The translations under genes were made by a program, and so were the position numbers. The notes beneath the pieces are model-generated. The model was not told the origin of the DNA and did no database searches. It saw only the letters and a program-made list of their open reading frames with translations. From Ischnura elegans (Eukaryota > Arthropoda > Insecta > Odonata > Coenagrionidae): a DNA stretch of 64,000 nucleotides. The stretch lies in assembly GCF_921293095.1 (NCBI RefSeq), contig NC_060252.1, positions 81,116,866 through 81,180,865 of the forward strand. The letters run 5' to 3'. The stretch's first letter is position 1. Each line of letters begins with the position of its first letter. Positions 62,049-64,000 of the stretch are shown here, piece by piece.

Positions 62049-62099
62049 ATGGTCACCTATTGTCATATTCGAGAGATATTTTTGCAGTATAAAAGAGCT

Positions 62100-62640
62100 T
62101 TTACAGGAGCAGATCTGCGGAACGAATTGCGCTGGGGGAAAGTTTCTTATGCGCTGCATAGATCAACACTAACCCAACTTGTAACTCAGTGGGTTTGAAT
62201 GAAACATAGTTGGACCTTGAATACCTCTTAGCTTAACTATGCCTGGTGGCAAGCATTTATTTTTTAACAGAATGAGAGTTAGTGTGAATGCCCTCGGAGA
62301 ATTACTTTCATCATCAGTTGTCACATAATCATTAAAGTCAAATTCAAAATGTGAAATATGAGGCAGTTCCTTTCGACCTTAAAATGGCTTGTAAACATTA
62401 TATTGAAGTACAAAAAGTGTCCGGTATTTTTAGCGGAAATGGGAAAGTTAATAATTCCGTGAAGACAAATCACGTGGGTGGTGAGTTGAAGTTCCCGGTG
62501 CTGAATTCGCGGAAGAATGCCGGCAGAGAAGCCATACCCATTAGGCTCAATCTACTACTGCTATAATTTCATGGGAAAATTCTTTTTTAGTGCGTAAACA
62601 TTATAGAGATGGGAGATTTTTCCAAGCTCTTAATCTATTT
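62100..62640 (+). mobile_element. Diverged fragment of the 49509 Tigger-like element
   Basis: Matches about 50330-50830 in order: GGTGGCAAGC, AATGCCCTCGGAGAAT, CATAATCATT.AAGTCAAATTCAA, AAAAAGTGTCCGGT, GCTGAATTC.CGGAAGAATGCC. No termini. The 71-codon frame here follows the repeat. Confidence 0.65.
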
Positions 62641-62668
62641 TTCTTAGTTAAGGAATATCCCAAGTGCC

Positions 62669-62770
62669 AGTGGCGTAACTAGGAATATGCTTGGGGAGGG
62701 GCAATGGTTGTACCTGAGGGGCGGCTTCCCCTACCGTCCCCCCGGTACAACCATCCCCCCCCCCCCCCTC
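62669..62770 (+). mobile_element. hAT-like MITE left end
   Basis: CCAGTGGCGTAACTAGGAAT matches the left ends of the 645 and 6041 elements. C-rich stretches follow, and no right end is found. Confidence 0.45.
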
Positions 62771-64000
62771 TCCCCCCAGAGCCCACTTAGCCCCACCCCT
62801 TGTCCTTATCCTGGATCTTCCAATGGTGCTAACAAAGTTGATCCACTAGTGGGTCATACTCTTGCCAGACTGAATGGTGCCATGCAAAATGGCTGACCAT
62901 CTGCAACTCAGACCACCAGTTATGATCAGAGCCAACCTATCTGCATGCTATTTTGTATGCAATGCATACATTCATTGTGTTATACAACCCCACTGCTGAG
63001 GCCACTTCATGATGGAGTTTAACAACTCAAGTTGCTGGCACTTTCGTGGTGGCTCCATCTGACACTGGCCTCAGTCTGACACCTTAGTGATGGCAGATTC
63101 ATTATAAATATATAATCAATATGCCGTCACCAAAGTGTCACTCTGAGGCTAGTGTCAGGCAAGTGCATGTGACATTCTTGGGGCACGGTGCTGGGAGTGC
63201 CCTTTCATGAAAGGTCTCTAGCATACTGTCCTGCTGCATTGGGCCCAAAAGGTCCTCCACTTGCCGTTTGCCTTCTCTCAGGAAGGCTGTCAAGTGCAGT
63301 GCCATGTCTAGGAAGTTTTCAGAAGATGATCTTAGGTGTGACCCACCAGTGGGTCATACTGTGTGGAATGAAGTTTACCTGTGACCCTCTCGGTGAGTCC
63401 CACTGCAGTCTGAACCCAGGAAGGGATATTCGACTCTCCAATGAACATGATAAACAGTCTTCATGCTTATATCAGGGCTATCAACGTAATTATCACTCAG
63501 CATTTGTAGTGCTTATTGAGACAGTCCTGTGAGGCACTTTTAAGAGTTTAACGTTATTTTTGTATTGATTTCATAGAGTATAAATCCTCCATATTGTCTA
63601 TGTATGGGTGCAATAAATCAGTCAAAAAATATGTCCAACTACACTGGAGGATCCTTTTATTGAGTGTGGCATATAGCAAGAATTGCATTAAACAAGTGGT
63701 AGGCAGTGTACCTCCTCAAGGCCTATGATTAATGTGTAAAAAAATTGAAATAACGAGCCCAAGAAGTCGCTGCTGCAGTATGTTCTTAGTATTATGAGAT
63801 ACTTCTCTTCAGAGCAGTGCATACTTAGTAAACTTGAAGGTAAACAGGGGTTGCCCATTTTACCGATGATGATGGAAATACAACTCTAAAAACAGGTGTA
63901 TGATGTACACTTGGCCAGGCACTAAAATACATCACAGATACAATTCATGTAACTGCATGGATTAAATTGCTAGGTGCAACTCAACTGAATGACTGCTTGG
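62771..64000. other. No gene recognised
   Basis: Contains local repeats of CCA(C/G)TAGTGGGTCATACT (62840 and 63345) and several GTGTCA..CTGAGGC stretches, possibly an old inverted element (63050-63160). The frame at 63188-63532 has no known domain. Confidence 0.35.

Overview
The window is eukaryotic nuclear DNA, most likely from an arthropod and probably an insect with a repeat-rich genome. Genes are split by GT..AG introns, there are no operons, AT-rich spacers are long, and the space between exons is packed with DNA transposons and decayed retroelements. The two genes that can be read with confidence resemble their insect and vertebrate counterparts.

GENES. Two nuclear genes for mitochondrial proteins stand head to head near 58.86 kb. 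On the minus strand lies a DNAJA3/Tid1-type mitochondrial J-protein (Drosophila l(2)tid family). Its eight coding exons run from 58856 to 32535. I assembled them by hand with matching splice phases, giving a predicted 525-residue protein. A phase-compatible alternative last exon lies at 32077-31854. On the plus strand, mitochondrial translation initiation factor 3 (MTIF3) has two exons, 58855-59424 and 59531-59698, and encodes 245 residues. The first in-frame ATGs of the two genes overlap inside one CATG (58854-58857), so the pair must share a very compact bidirectional promoter. One gene serves mitochondrial protein folding and the other mitochondrial translation.

REPEATS, left to right. 0-7 kb: hAT-like miniature elements with 8-bp target duplications (some nested), a palindromic tRNA-like insertion, a LINE 3' fragment, and two inverted copies of a 660-bp MITE. 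7-13 kb: LINE debris and a Penelope-like tail. 13.9-17.2 kb: tandem and inverted repeats, perhaps one large DNA element. 17-26 kb: mostly unrecognised, with a LINE 3' end and a 24-base poly-C run. 26.2-28.1 kb: a Tigger/pogo-like element with a second copy at 49.5-51.7 kb. The DNAJA3 introns hold further elements. These are a 2.7-kb element with GC-rich hairpins and a degenerate ~160-bp tandem array (35.0-37.7 kb), a solo LTR inserted in Penelope-like sequence (39.0-40.9 kb), Tigger/pogo-like elements at 41.0-42.7, 43.8-46.1 and 52.7-54.4 kb (the last with a broken transposase), a perfect 186-bp palindrome at 47.0 kb, two more 660-bp MITE copies, and a minisatellite at 55.3 kb. 60-64 kb: a fifth 660-bp MITE, a diverged Tigger-like piece, and no convincing gene.

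Exon coordinates come from reading splice sites and family similarity by eye. Transposon superfamily names rest on terminal repeats, target duplications and protein fragments, not on database searches.
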